A DNA stretch of 56,412 nucleotides, taken from contig NZ_NFIT01000016.1 of NCBI RefSeq assembly GCF_002159495.1, positions 1-56,412 of the forward strand, read 5' to 3'. A program made the translations under genes and the position numbers. The notes beneath the pieces were generated by a model. It was not told the origin of the DNA. It searched no databases and worked only from the letters and a program-made list of their open reading frames with translations. The DNA is from Olsenella sp. An293 (GTDB lineage: Bacteria > Actinomycetota > Coriobacteriia > Coriobacteriales > Atopobiaceae). How positions within the stretch are numbered: position 1 is the stretch's first letter; each line of letters opens with the position of its first letter. This document shows, piece after piece, positions 1-7,224 of this stretch.

Positions 1-2
1 AG

Positions 3-446
3 GTGCGCGCGGTGAGCTGGTGGACCGAGGAGCAGGACGACGTCCTGCGCGAGGTGAGCTTCCGCGGGGCGGAGTACGCCGCCGCCGAGATCGAGCGGAG
101 GTGCGGCGTGCGCCACTCCGTTCGGGCGGTGGAGATGCGCGCGAGCCGTATCCACTGCTCGCTGGCGGTGCAGACGGTGTGCCCCTCCTGCGGCGCGGTG
201 GGCGTGAAGATCAACCGGCAGACCGGCATGTGCCGGCGGTGCACCGAGGAGTATCACCTGGCGCAGGAGCGCGCCTTCAACGAGCAGCTGGAGCGCGAGC
301 GGATCGCCGCCGAGGAGGCGGCGGACATCGACGACGTGCGGCGGGAGCGGGACAGGATGCGGCAGCGGAACTCGCGGCTGTGCAGGAAGTACGGGCTTGC
401 GGGGAAGCGGGAGCGGGGTGATTCGCTCCGCCGCTCTCACTCTTAA
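3..446 (+). CDS. Phage zinc-finger protein, possible regulator next to the terminase
   Basis: 147-residue basic protein. The N-terminus (WWTEEQDDVL) resembles a SANT/Myb-type helix segment. Two CxxC pairs follow (CPSCG near residue 60 and CRRC near residue 78), forming a probable zinc ribbon. The C-terminal half is a charged helical region rich in Glu, Arg and Gln. The GTG at position 3 is the first usable start, and the true start may lie outside the window. Its stop overlaps the convergent stop of the DUF5714 gene. Proteins of this kind commonly sit just before terminase genes in actinobacterial prophages. A DNA-binding role is inferred from the fold hints only. Confidence 0.55.
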   Translation: MRAVSWWTEEQDDVLREVSFRGAEYAAAEIERRCGVRHSVRAVEMRASRIHCSLAVQTVCPSCGAVGVKINRQTGMCRRCTEEYHLAQERAFNEQLERERIAAEEAADIDDVRRERDRMRQRNSRLCRKYGLAGKRERGDSLRRSHS

Positions 447-1003
447 CCGTGGTACGGGCAGCGCGCGCCGATGCACGCGACGTTGTCCGACGAGACGGCG
501 CAGACCGGCTCTGAGGTCGGCTGCCGAAGGTCAACGCCCAGCACCTCGTTGAACCAGCGGACCGCGCCCCGCACGGCCACGCGAGAGTCGCGCTTGCAGC
601 AGCGCGGGGAGCCGGCCTGGGCAATCTGCCCCAGCAGGTCGGCGACCATCTTCTGCGTCTCGCTCCAGCCCTCGGCCTTGAGAGGGGCATTGCCAAGCAG
701 GATCGAGAGCGCCATGCCGCACGATGCGGCAGCACCGCACACGCCCCAGCGCGCGCACGCGCCGCCGGGAACCGCGCCAGAGCGCTCGGAGAGCTCCTGG
801 AGCTGCCCCCTCAGGTCGCCCGAACCCGTGGCGTTGCGCACGGACGCCAGCAGGGCGGCCCCCACGAGGAAGTGGTGGACGGGGCCGAACGCCGCGCACT
901 CGGGCGCTGTCATGAGGTCCTCCAGGATGTCCGCAGGGCTGGTCGAGGTGCTGTTCTCGCAGATGACGGAAGCCCAGGAAGGGACGTCGTTGCTCGTAGC
1001 CAT
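443..1003 (-). CDS. DUF5714-type cysteine-rich protein
   Basis: 186 residues from the ATG preceded by an AAAGGGGAG ribosome site. Eight cysteines lie in its second half (residues 83, 89, 95, 135, 136, 168, 177, 182), including the CARWGVCGAAASCG motif and a CIGARCPYHG tail. This pattern fits DUF5714, a domain seen alone or attached to methyltransferases and of unproven function. The cysteine set suggests metal, metalloid or Fe-S binding (inference). It is divergently transcribed from an ArsC-ArsR fusion across a 115-bp spacer with a palindromic operator, so the two are probably co-regulated by arsenite or another thiophilic ion. The pair looks like cargo inserted upstream of the terminase. 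Confidence 0.7.
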   Translation of the reverse strand: MATSNDVPSWASVICENSTSTSPADILEDLMTAPECAAFGPVHHFLVGAALLASVRNATGSGDLRGQLQELSERSGAVPGGACARWGVCGAAASCGMALSILLGNAPLKAEGWSETQKMVADLLGQIAQAGSPRCCKRDSRVAVRGAVRWFNEVLGVDLRQPTSEPVCAVSSDNVACIGARCPYHG

Positions 1004-1118
1004 GATAGCTCCCCTTTCTGTAAACACATTGATGGGTGTCGAAATATTATACATCGAAGAACGTCGATATATAGTAGAATAATTGCGTGAGTCACGCTTT
1101 CAGAACAGGGAGGGCCAC
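1004..1118. promoter_or_regulatory. Divergent promoter region with candidate ArsR operator
   Basis: AT-rich spacer between the DUF5714 gene and the ArsC-ArsR fusion, standing out from the GC-rich flanks. It holds a palindrome, ATCGA (1053-1057), six bases, TCGAT (1064-1068), with another TCGA at 1039-1042. The spaced dyad fits the usual size of ArsR-family operators. TATATAG and TAGAAT near 1067-1080 could serve as -10 elements. Ribosome sites face outward on both sides. The operator role is inferred from position and symmetry. Confidence 0.55.
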
Positions 1119-1814
1119 ATGGGAGCACGGAGCATCGGGCGGCCGCGCGTCGCCTTCGTCTGCACGCACAACGCGTGCCGGAGCCAGATGGCGGAAGCAA
1201 TAGCACGCCAAATCGCGGGCGACGTGCTTGACCCCTGTTCCGCGGGCACCGACCCCGCGCCCGAGGTCGATCCCGGTGCGCTGCGGGCGCTCTCGGAGCT
1301 CTACGGCATAGACGGAACGGGCCTGCGCCCCAAGACGCTCGACGAGCTGGGAGAGGCGGACATCGTGGTGACTATGGGGTGCGGGGTCCGGTGCCCCGTG
1401 TTCCCGTGCGCGCACCGCGAGGACTGGGGGCTCGAGGACCCCGCCGGCCGCGGCCCCGAGGCGTTCCGGGAGACCGCCCGCGTCATCGAGGCGAGGGTGC
1501 GCGACCTGGCATGCCGCATGGAGCGCGGCGAGATTCCCGGCGTGACCGCGCCCGTGCGCGCCGACGTCCTTCGGGCGCTCGCCGACGAGCGGCGGCTCGC
1601 TGTGGTCGCCTCCCTCGCCGAGGGCGGAGAGACCTGCGCCTGCGAGCTCCTCGAGGGCCTCGGCATCGGGCAGCCGACCCTCTCGCACCACATGAAGCTC
1701 CTCACCGAGTGCGGCTTGGTCAGCGCCCGAAAAGACGGTCGCTGGCTGCGCTACACCCTCGACCGCAAGCGCATCTCCGCGCTCGGGGACGCGCTGAAAG
1801 AGCTCGCCCGCTGA
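1119..1814 (+). CDS. Arsenate reductase fused to an ArsR regulator
   Basis: 231 residues; the ATG is preceded by AGGGAGG at 5-nt spacing, so upstream TTG/GTG codons are rejected. Residues 10-140 are a low-molecular-weight phosphatase-type arsenate reductase: the loop is C15-THNA-C20-R21-S22, with later Cys at 88, 92 and 97 that fit the redox relay of thioredoxin-linked ArsC. Residues 145-231 are an ArsR winged helix with the CAC metal motif (C173, C175) and the recognition helix near QPTLSHHMKLL. One protein could thus both reduce arsenate and sense arsenite. No ArsB/Acr3 efflux gene is next to it; the partner is the divergent DUF5714 gene. The fusion architecture is clear; its ligand is inferred. 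Confidence 0.85.
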   Translation: MGARSIGRPRVAFVCTHNACRSQMAEAIARQIAGDVLDPCSAGTDPAPEVDPGALRALSELYGIDGTGLRPKTLDELGEADIVVTMGCGVRCPVFPCAHREDWGLEDPAGRGPEAFRETARVIEARVRDLACRMERGEIPGVTAPVRADVLRALADERRLAVVASLAEGGETCACELLEGLGIGQPTLSHHMKLLTECGLVSARKDGRWLRYTLDRKRISALGDALKELAR

Positions 1815-1882
1815 CCCTTCTTGTGACGCGTGGCGAGAATCCACCGTGAGAAAGTCTATCGACGTTTCACGGGGGTGATTGC

Positions 1883-2311
1883 ATGGCGAGGCGGGCGAAG
1901 CTGACGCAGGAGATGGTCGACGAGGCGATCCGCCTCAAGGCGGACGGGCTCTCCAACGGCGACATCATCTGCGCGCTGGGGATCCACGAGTCCACGTTCT
2001 ACCGCTGGATCGGGGAGCCGAAGACGAAGCTGCAGCGCGCGTTAAGCGAGGGACTAAAAAAGGAGGAGTCGGCGTTCAAGCGGACGCTGCTCACGACGAT
2101 CCGCTCGGCGGCGCTCGCGCGCAACCAGTACTGGACGGCGGCGGCATGGCTGCTCGAGCGCAAGTACCCCGACGAGTTCGGCAAGGCCGAGCGCAAGGGC
2201 GACGACGCCAAGGCGGACGCGGCGCCCAGGATCGTGCTCGGCGTGGTGGCCCAGCCGGTGCAGGAGAGGCTGCCGCTGGACGGGCTCGGCGAGGAGCGCA
2301 CCGATGGTTGA
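1883..2311 (+). CDS. Terminase small subunit
   Basis: 142 residues, ATG preceded by a GGGGGTG site. The N-terminal 45 residues form a helix-turn-helix (LSNGDIICALGIHESTFYRW) typical of phage small terminases, which bind the packaging site. A helical middle and a short acidic C-terminus follow. Its stop overlaps the start of the large-subunit gene by 8 bases, as in working packaging operons. Only 68 bp separate it from the arsenic cassette, which seems to have been inserted between it and the upstream phage gene. Confidence 0.82.
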   Translation: MARRAKLTQEMVDEAIRLKADGLSNGDIICALGIHESTFYRWIGEPKTKLQRALSEGLKKEESAFKRTLLTTIRSAALARNQYWTAAAWLLERKYPDEFGKAERKGDDAKADAAPRIVLGVVAQPVQERLPLDGLGEERTDG

Positions 2312-3581
2312 CGCGTCGGCGCTCGTCATCCCGCGCTTCCACGACGTGCTGGGCGACGTGATGGCGCACGGGCACACTCGCTACTGGCTCCACGGCGGGC
2401 GCGGATCCACGAAGTCGAGCTTCATCAGCGTGTGCATCGTCCTTCTCCTCCTGCTGAACCCCGAGGCGAACGCGGTGGTGGTGCGCAGGCTCTCGAACAC
2501 GCTGCGCGACTCCGTGTTCTCGCAGTTGACGTAGGCGATCGCGGCGCTGGGGCTCGACGCCTGGTTCCGGGCGCGCATCTCGCCGATGGAGCTCACCTAC
2601 CTGCCGACCGGGCAGCGCATCGTGTTCCGCGGTGCCGATGACCCGCTGAAGCTCAAGGGCGTGAAGTTCGCGCGCGGCTACGCGGCGGTGGTCTGGTTCG
2701 AGGAGCTCGACCAGTTCGACGGGATAGACGCGGTGCGGAGCATCCTGAACTCGTTGCGGTGCGGCGGGGACGACTTCTGGATCTTCTACAGCTACAACCC
2801 GCCGCGGACCCTGTGGAGCTGGGTGAACCGCGAGGGGCTGGAGCGGGAGCGGCGCGCGGACACGCTGGTGCGGCGTTCGAGCTACCTCGACGTCATCGAG
2901 AGCCACCCCGAGTGGCTGGGCGCCCCCTTCATCGAGGAGGCGGAGTACCTGCGCAGCGTCGACGAACGGGCGTGGAGGAGCGAGTACCTGGGAGAGGTCA
3001 CGGGGACGGGCGGCTCGGTCTTCAACAACGTCGTGAGCGTGCGCCTGTCCGACGCGGCGTGCCGGGGCTTCTCGCGCACGCGGTGCGGCGTGGACTGGGG
3101 CTGGTTCCCGGACCCGTGGCGGTTCGTGCGCTGCGGGTGGGAGCCCGGCGAGCGGCGGCTCACGATCTTCGGCGAGCTGTCGGCGAACCGCAAGACGCCT
3201 ACCGAGACGGCGGCGCTGGTGGCGGGCGCGCTCACCTACGCGGACGCTCCGGGTGAGGACGCCTACCTCCACGACGAGCTGATCTGGTGCGACGACACGC
3301 CGGACGGCAAGCAGAGCATGGCCGTGTGGCGGCGCGAGGCGGGGCTGCGGGTGCGCCCTGCGAGGAAGAGCAACATGCGCAGGCTCTCCTACGAGTGGCT
3401 GGCGGGGCTCCGCGAGATCGTGATCGACCCGGAGCGGGCGCCCCTGGCTTACGAGGAGTTCAGACTCAAGGAGTACGACCGCGACCGCGACGGGACGTGG
3501 CTGGACGACATTCCCGATGGCAACGACCACTCGATCGACGCGGTGCGCTACGCGATGATGGACGACGTGCTGAGGGGGTAG
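2304..3581 (+). pseudogene. Terminase large subunit interrupted by an amber codon
   Basis: The 426-codon frame encodes a phage large terminase: Walker A GGRGSTKS at residues 31-38, an acidic Walker B-like VVWFEELDQF segment, and a C-terminal nuclease region with VDWGWFPDPW and DGNDHSIDAVRYA. A single TAG at 2532-2534 (codon 77) breaks the frame just after FSQLT. Related terminases commonly have an aromatic residue here before an AIxxLG segment, so a TGG-to-TAG change is the simplest explanation. The reading frame is intact on both sides. Nearby genes end normally in TAG, so codon reassignment is unlikely. Without suppression, packaging should fail. Confidence 0.85.
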
Positions 3582-3592
3582 CGGCGCGGGCG

Positions 3593-3671
3593 TTCTTCTC
3601 GGCAGCTAAATGATGGTGCATGTATGTATGGACGTGCGATAGCCGGAAATGGTCGCCGCGCGTTCTTCTCG
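3593..3671. repeat. Left copy of imperfect direct repeat flanking the GIY-YIG gene
   Basis: A unit bounded by two TTCTTCTCG motifs (3593-3601 and 3663-3671) recurs at 4593-4671 on the other side of the GIY-YIG gene. Both copies place the motifs exactly 70 bp apart and share the internal block AGCCGGAA followed by a TGG/TGC stretch. The copies have diverged but align along their whole length. They mark the borders of an insertion or duplication. Confidence 0.75.
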
Positions 3672-3715
3672 CCTAAAATGAAATAGTCAATTGCAGCTAT
3701 GTGGGCAGGTGTGCC

Positions 3716-4585
3716 ATGAACATCCCTCTGAACAGCATCCTCAACCTCACCGAGGAGCAAATTAAGGGCAGCAAGATTGAGCTGAATCTGTTTGACGGCG
3801 GTACGCACGAGGCCTTCATCGACCGGTGGCTCGAACGCCCAGAGAGTGAGCGGGCTGCGGGGCGCGCGAAGCGCTGCTCGTACTGGGCTTGGTACGGGAA
3901 GAACCGAAGGAACTTCCATGTGGGTGATTGGGTGTTCAGCTTCATGCGGCTCTATCGCCAGGATGAGTGGCTGTTCGTGTCCGCCGCCGAGATAATCGAA
4001 ATGCCGGAGCGGGGCGCGGAGAACGGGTATGCAACGGTGAGGATTCTTGACCAATACGCGCCGCTGTTCGGCCGGCTCATCATCAACCTCCACCGAGGTA
4101 ACAAGTTCTCCCTTTATGTGTTTAACCTCGACTCGTACCTTAACGAGGCGACGGTGAAGGAGATCCTGCCTGCGCTCTACAGCGGCGACACGTTTAGCGG
4201 TTACGACCGCGTGCACCTGCCCTACGCCAAGCTCGACCGGATATTCAGGCGCGAGATCATGCCCTCGTACTACGACGCCCTGGAGAGCGTGACGGGGGTC
4301 TACTGCCTCACTGACACCAGGACCGGAAAGCTCTACATAGGCTCCGCCACCGGCGAGGGCGGCGTGGCGGCGCGCTGGGGCAATTATCTGGACTCCAAGC
4401 ACGGAGGCAACAAGAAGCTGCGTGAGCTCTATGATCGCGAGGGCGAGGACTACTTCCGCGAGAACTTCGAGTTCACGCTGCTCGAGTACTTCGGCATGAG
4501 CTACGACCCGCAAAAGGTGCTGGAACGGGAGCAGTGGTGGAAGGACTGCCTCGACACGCGTGCCCACGGATACAACGATAACTAG
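3716..4585 (+). CDS. GIY-YIG nuclease family protein
   Basis: 289 residues starting at the ATG (MNIPLN). The C-terminal third carries a GIY-YIG domain: GVYCLTD (194-200), YIGS (207-210), a conserved-type Arg at 220 in AARWGNYL, and a downstream Glu in VLEREQWW. The first ~190 residues resemble no domain I recognise. Free-standing GIY-YIG genes inside phage late operons are commonly homing-type nucleases that spread into neighbouring genes. Here the gene splits terminase from portal and is flanked by ~80-90 bp imperfect direct repeats. Its codon use is slightly less GC-rich than that of the neighbours. Nuclease activity is inferred from the motif; the target is unknown. Confidence 0.8.
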   Translation: MNIPLNSILNLTEEQIKGSKIELNLFDGGTHEAFIDRWLERPESERAAGRAKRCSYWAWYGKNRRNFHVGDWVFSFMRLYRQDEWLFVSAAEIIEMPERGAENGYATVRILDQYAPLFGRLIINLHRGNKFSLYVFNLDSYLNEATVKEILPALYSGDTFSGYDRVHLPYAKLDRIFRREIMPSYYDALESVTGVYCLTDTRTGKLYIGSATGEGGVAARWGNYLDSKHGGNKKLRELYDREGEDYFRENFEFTLLEYFGMSYDPQKVLEREQWWKDCLDTRAHGYNDN

Positions 4586-4592
4586 ACGGGCG

Positions 4593-4671
4593 TTCTTCTC
4601 GACAAATTGAAATAGTGCCTGGACGCATGGGGTGTGCGGCAGCCGGAAGTGGGTGCCACACGTTCTTCTCG
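4593..4671. repeat. Right copy of imperfect direct repeat flanking the GIY-YIG gene
   Basis: Counterpart of 3593-3671, again bounded by TTCTTCTCG at both ends (4593-4601, 4663-4671), with the shared AGCCGGAAGTGG-type block. A third motif copy follows at 4710-4718. Confidence 0.75.
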
Positions 4672-4682
4672 CCTATGGCTCA

Positions 4683-4701
4683 ATTCAGTTGGCTACTGAA
4701 T
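4683..4701. terminator. Short perfect hairpin before the portal gene
   Basis: ATTCAGT (4683-4689), loop TGGCT, ACTGAAT (4695-4701). The stem is AT-rich and not followed by a T-run, so it may be a weak terminator or a processing site. Confidence 0.35.
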
Positions 4702-4794
4702 CCCGGGGGTTCTTCTCGCCTGGCGTTCTTTTCTTTTTGCCCTTTGTGACGGGCGGGTTCAATGGGCGTGTTCGGACGAGGCGGGAGGTGAGCT

Positions 4795-6354
4795 GTGCAG
4801 GGGCTGGATGACGAGTACTGGGTGCCGGAGCATGTGAGGGCGTGGCTGAGGGGGCTGGGGTTCTCGCTGCCGCTGGAGGCGATGGAGCCGCACATCCGGG
4901 CGTGGGACCGGTGGATGCGGGCGCTCGGGGACTTCTACGACTATAGGGACACGGACGGCGTGGGGCGCGTGTACGAGGTGCATAGGCGCTCGATCCACCC
5001 GGCGATGCGGGTGTGCCGGGAGTGGGGGTCTCTTCTCCTCAATGACAAGACGCAGGTGGCGTGCTCCGAGCAGGCGTGCACGGACTGGCTCGCGGCGTGG
5101 ATGGCGCGCACGGGCTTTCTCGCCTCGGCGCAGGAGTGCGTGGTGCGCGCGTTCGGCCTGGGGACGGGCGCGTGGGCTTTGTGGGTCGATGCGGGGTCTC
5201 GAGAGGTGCGCGCGAGGCGCTACGACGCGCGGATGGTGGTGCCGCTCACGTGGGACGAGGAGGGCGTCACCGAGTGCGCGTTCGTGACGCGGGCGTTCTG
5301 GAGGGGACGTGCCATCGACCAGGTGCAGCTGCACCTGAAGGGTGCTGCCGACGCGTTCTTCTCGCCAAGCGAATCATCCGGAGGGGCTTCGGCGGCGGGT
5401 CCTTCTCGCCTGACTGACGATGAAAGCGAGGGCACGTATCGGATCGTCACGGCGTGCTTCGACCGGGACGGCAACCGCGTCGAGCCGGAGGGCGTGTGCC
5501 CGGCGTACGACACGGGCTCGCCGTGGCCGACGTTCGCCATCGTGAGGCCCGCCGTCGACAACACGCGCGTGGACATGTCGCCCTACGGGCAGTCGGTGTT
5601 CGCGGACGCGGTGGACGCGATCCAGGCGGTCGACCTCTGCTACGACGCCATGATGAGCGAGATCGACAACGGGAAGATGCGCGTGTTCCTCTCGGACGTG
5701 ATGTTCGACACGGAGCGCGACGGGAAGGGCGGGCGCGTCTCCATCCCCTTCGGGCGGCAGGACTGCACGGTGTTCAGGAAGGTCATGAGCACGGAGGACA
5801 CGATCCACGAGTTCGCGCCGACCCTGCGCACGGAGGCGCAGGCGCGGGCGTTCAGGGTCGCGCTGCAGACGCTCGGCGACCTCTGCGGGTTCGGCATCAA
5901 CTACTTCGACCTCGAGAACGTGGGGTACGTGAAGACGGCCACGGAGGTGTCGGCGGACAACTCGGCGCTGATGCGCAACATCAGGAGACACGAGCGCGCG
6001 CTCGAGGGCGCGATCTCGGGCATCTGCCGCGCGCTGCTCGCTGCCGAGCGCCGCCTGGGCGCGGAGCTGCCCGACGAGGGGCTCGTGCGCGTGACGTTCG
6101 ACGACAGCATCATCACGGACACGACGGCCGAGAAGCGCCAGGACATGGACGAGGTGGCCGCCGGTCTCATGGAGGGCTGGGAGTACCGCGCCAAGTGGTA
6201 CGGCGAGGACGAGGCGACGGCGAGGCGCAGAGGGGCTGTTGCCGAATCCGGTGCGAGCGACGGCGGGTCGGGGCACGTTGACGCAGCCCAGGCAGGGGTG
6301 CCGGGGCGCGTGCGCCGCCGCGAGGAGCAGACGACGGCCGTGCCGGCGCGATGA
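4795..6354 (+). CDS. Portal protein
   Basis: 519 residues from a GTG with a strong GGGAGGTGAG site. Portal hallmarks include the N-terminal helical region with EWGSLLLND, a central core with SPYGQSVFADAVDAI, and the FGINYFDLENVGYVKTATEVSADNS segment typical of SPP1/PBSX-type portals. Residues ~186-210 are a Ser/Gly/Ala-rich insert whose DNA contains TTCTTCTCGCC and a near copy (5356-5411), so the dispersed motif seems to have entered the gene in frame. After YRAKWYGEDEATAR the C-terminus turns into an Arg/Gly/Ala-rich tail, as if the original end and the following minor-head gene were lost when the defence island inserted. Confidence 0.85.
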   Translation: MQGLDDEYWVPEHVRAWLRGLGFSLPLEAMEPHIRAWDRWMRALGDFYDYRDTDGVGRVYEVHRRSIHPAMRVCREWGSLLLNDKTQVACSEQACTDWLAAWMARTGFLASAQECVVRAFGLGTGAWALWVDAGSREVRARRYDARMVVPLTWDEEGVTECAFVTRAFWRGRAIDQVQLHLKGAADAFFSPSESSGGASAAGPSRLTDDESEGTYRIVTACFDRDGNRVEPEGVCPAYDTGSPWPTFAIVRPAVDNTRVDMSPYGQSVFADAVDAIQAVDLCYDAMMSEIDNGKMRVFLSDVMFDTERDGKGGRVSIPFGRQDCTVFRKVMSTEDTIHEFAPTLRTEAQARAFRVALQTLGDLCGFGINYFDLENVGYVKTATEVSADNSALMRNIRRHERALEGAISGICRALLAAERRLGAELPDEGLVRVTFDDSIITDTTAEKRQDMDEVAAGLMEGWEYRAKWYGEDEATARRRGAVAESGASDGGSGHVDAAQAGVPGRVRRREEQTTAVPAR

Positions 6355-6371
6355 GAGGGTGTCCAAGGTGA

Positions 6372-6419
6372 GGGGCGCTGACGCTCCGACGCACGCGGGC
6401 GTGGGAGCGGCCGCGCCCC
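6372..6419 (+). other. GC-rich three-tier hairpin just after the portal gene
   Basis: Nested stems: GGGGCGC (6372-6378) with GCGCCCC (6413-6419), CGCTCC (6382-6387) with GGAGCG (6404-6409), and CACG (6392-6395) with CGTG (6400-6403) around a CGGG loop. It starts 18 nt after the portal stop. There is no T-run, so it could be a protective 3' structure or the first domain of a structured RNA. Confidence 0.6.
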
Positions 6420-6526
6420 GACCCTTGGGGTGAGAGCTGCGGCGCCGGCGCGGGCGGCGGCTGCGACCCGGTGCACGCGCCCCGGCTCCCCGGACTGGGC
6501 GGACGGGGTCGTCTCGGGTCAGGAAG

Positions 6527-6557
6527 GCCCCGATGCCGCCGCAGGCGGCTTCGGGGC
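6527..6557 (+). other. Strong GC hairpin with three-base loop
   Basis: CCCCGA (6528-6533) pairs with TCGGGG (6551-6556) and GCCGCC (6535-6540) with GGCGGC (6544-6549) around a GCA loop, with one T·T mismatch. It is the second of a hairpin series in the noncoding block. Confidence 0.6.
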
Positions 6558-6559
6558 TG

Positions 6560-6603
6560 TCGCGAGCTCCGGTTCCCTCGGGGATCCGGAGCGCCGCTCG
6601 CGA
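6560..6603 (+). other. GC hairpin with asymmetric bulge
   Basis: TCGCGAGC (6560-6567) pairs with GCTCGCGA (6596-6603); TCCGG (6568-6572) pairs with CCGGA (6586-6590), with a five-base bulge at 6591-6595. It is separated from the preceding hairpin by only two bases. Confidence 0.6.
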
Positions 6604-6687
6604 GCGCGTGGCGGCCGTGCGGAAGCCCGGGGGGCGACGTCGCCGCGGAGTCGCGCTCGCCGCTCCTCGTGAGGGCCGCAAGGGCAT

Positions 6688-7102
6688 CCACACCCCACCA
6701 CCACCCGCGAACGAGGGCGAGAGGGCAGCAGCCCATCTGCCGTGGCGGAGTGCGCGCCGCCGCGAGGAACCGACCCGACCTGCGCACGTCAAACTCCCAT
6801 CAGGCCATGCCCAGAGCGTAGGCTGTGTATGCGCAGCGCCGCGAGGGACAGACAGCGTAGCCGGAGTGTGCGACCGCCGCGAAGGCCAGACGGCGCAGCC
6901 GGCTGACCTGAGCCGGGAGCAACACGTAGGCGGAGCTGGCTGGCCCGAGCCGCGGAGCAATACACAGCCGGAGCGGCGGGCATGGCCGTGAGTGGCGCTC
7001 TCCGCGCAGGGCGGGGCGGTTTCCGAGCCGTGCGCGCAACGGAGCGGAGGCAGGTGGGCTGCGGACGACCCTCGACGGGCAGCGGGTGGTGGTGGGGTGT
7101 GG
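6688..7102 (+). repeat. Giant quasi-palindrome (~415 bp)
   Basis: The outer ends are perfect 21-bp inverted repeats (6688-6708 and 7082-7102). Going inward, nested complementary blocks continue: 6728-6741 with 7049-7062, GGCCATGCCC 6803-6812 with 6978-6987, GGCTGTGTAT 6821-6830 with 6960-6969, and CCGGCT 6899-6904 with AGCCGG 6911-6916 around the loop GACCTG. The left arm carries an extra ~30 nt from an internal imperfect duplication (CCGCGA..GG.CAGAC.GCG.AGCCGG, twice). A transcript would fold into one long imperfect duplex. No convincing gene lies inside. It stands 122 bp upstream of the defence island's first gene. Its role is unknown. Confidence 0.85.
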
Positions 7103-7139
7103 CACCTCGTAGCTGCACCGCTCTTCTCGTCGTGTTCTC

Positions 7140-7224
7140 AATATAGGCTACGCATTGTAAAATAAGGGTTTACAGGCAATTGCAATGTACTGGTATCACT
7201 CTCATTTACTTCGAAGGAGCCTAT
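7140..7224 (+). promoter_or_regulatory. Probable promoter region of the defence island
   Basis: AT-rich segment between the GC-rich structured block and the DUF262 start, with TTGTAAAATAAGGG, TTTACA and TTGCAATG patches, and the AAGGAG ribosome site at 7214-7219. Individual -35/-10 boxes cannot be assigned with confidence. Confidence 0.4.

Larger units (their letters stand above)
6355..7224 (+). other. Noncoding structured block between portal gene and defence island
   Basis: 870 bp with no credible coding frame: open frames on both strands overlap one another, lack ribosome sites and encode Arg/Pro/Ala-rich shadow peptides. It holds three tandem hairpins, the giant quasi-palindrome, a one-mismatch TTCTTCTCG copy at 7121-7129, and then an abrupt AT-rich stretch (7140-7224) that probably carries the island promoter. 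It could be a large structured RNA, a remnant of the missing minor-head gene overgrown by repeats, or an insertion scar. Confidence 0.6.

Noticed and set aside
2304-3581. Amber codon reassignment (TAG read as an amino acid) in the prophage
   Set aside because: Mod, the tiny acidic gene and the 37-codon peptide all appear to end properly at TAG, and only the terminase has an internal one.
6688-7102. Transposon with terminal inverted repeats
   Set aside because: Complementarity continues nested to the centre, and no transposase is encoded inside.
6355-7140. Retron or other reverse-transcriptase system with a structured RNA
   Set aside because: No reverse transcriptase gene is present in the window.
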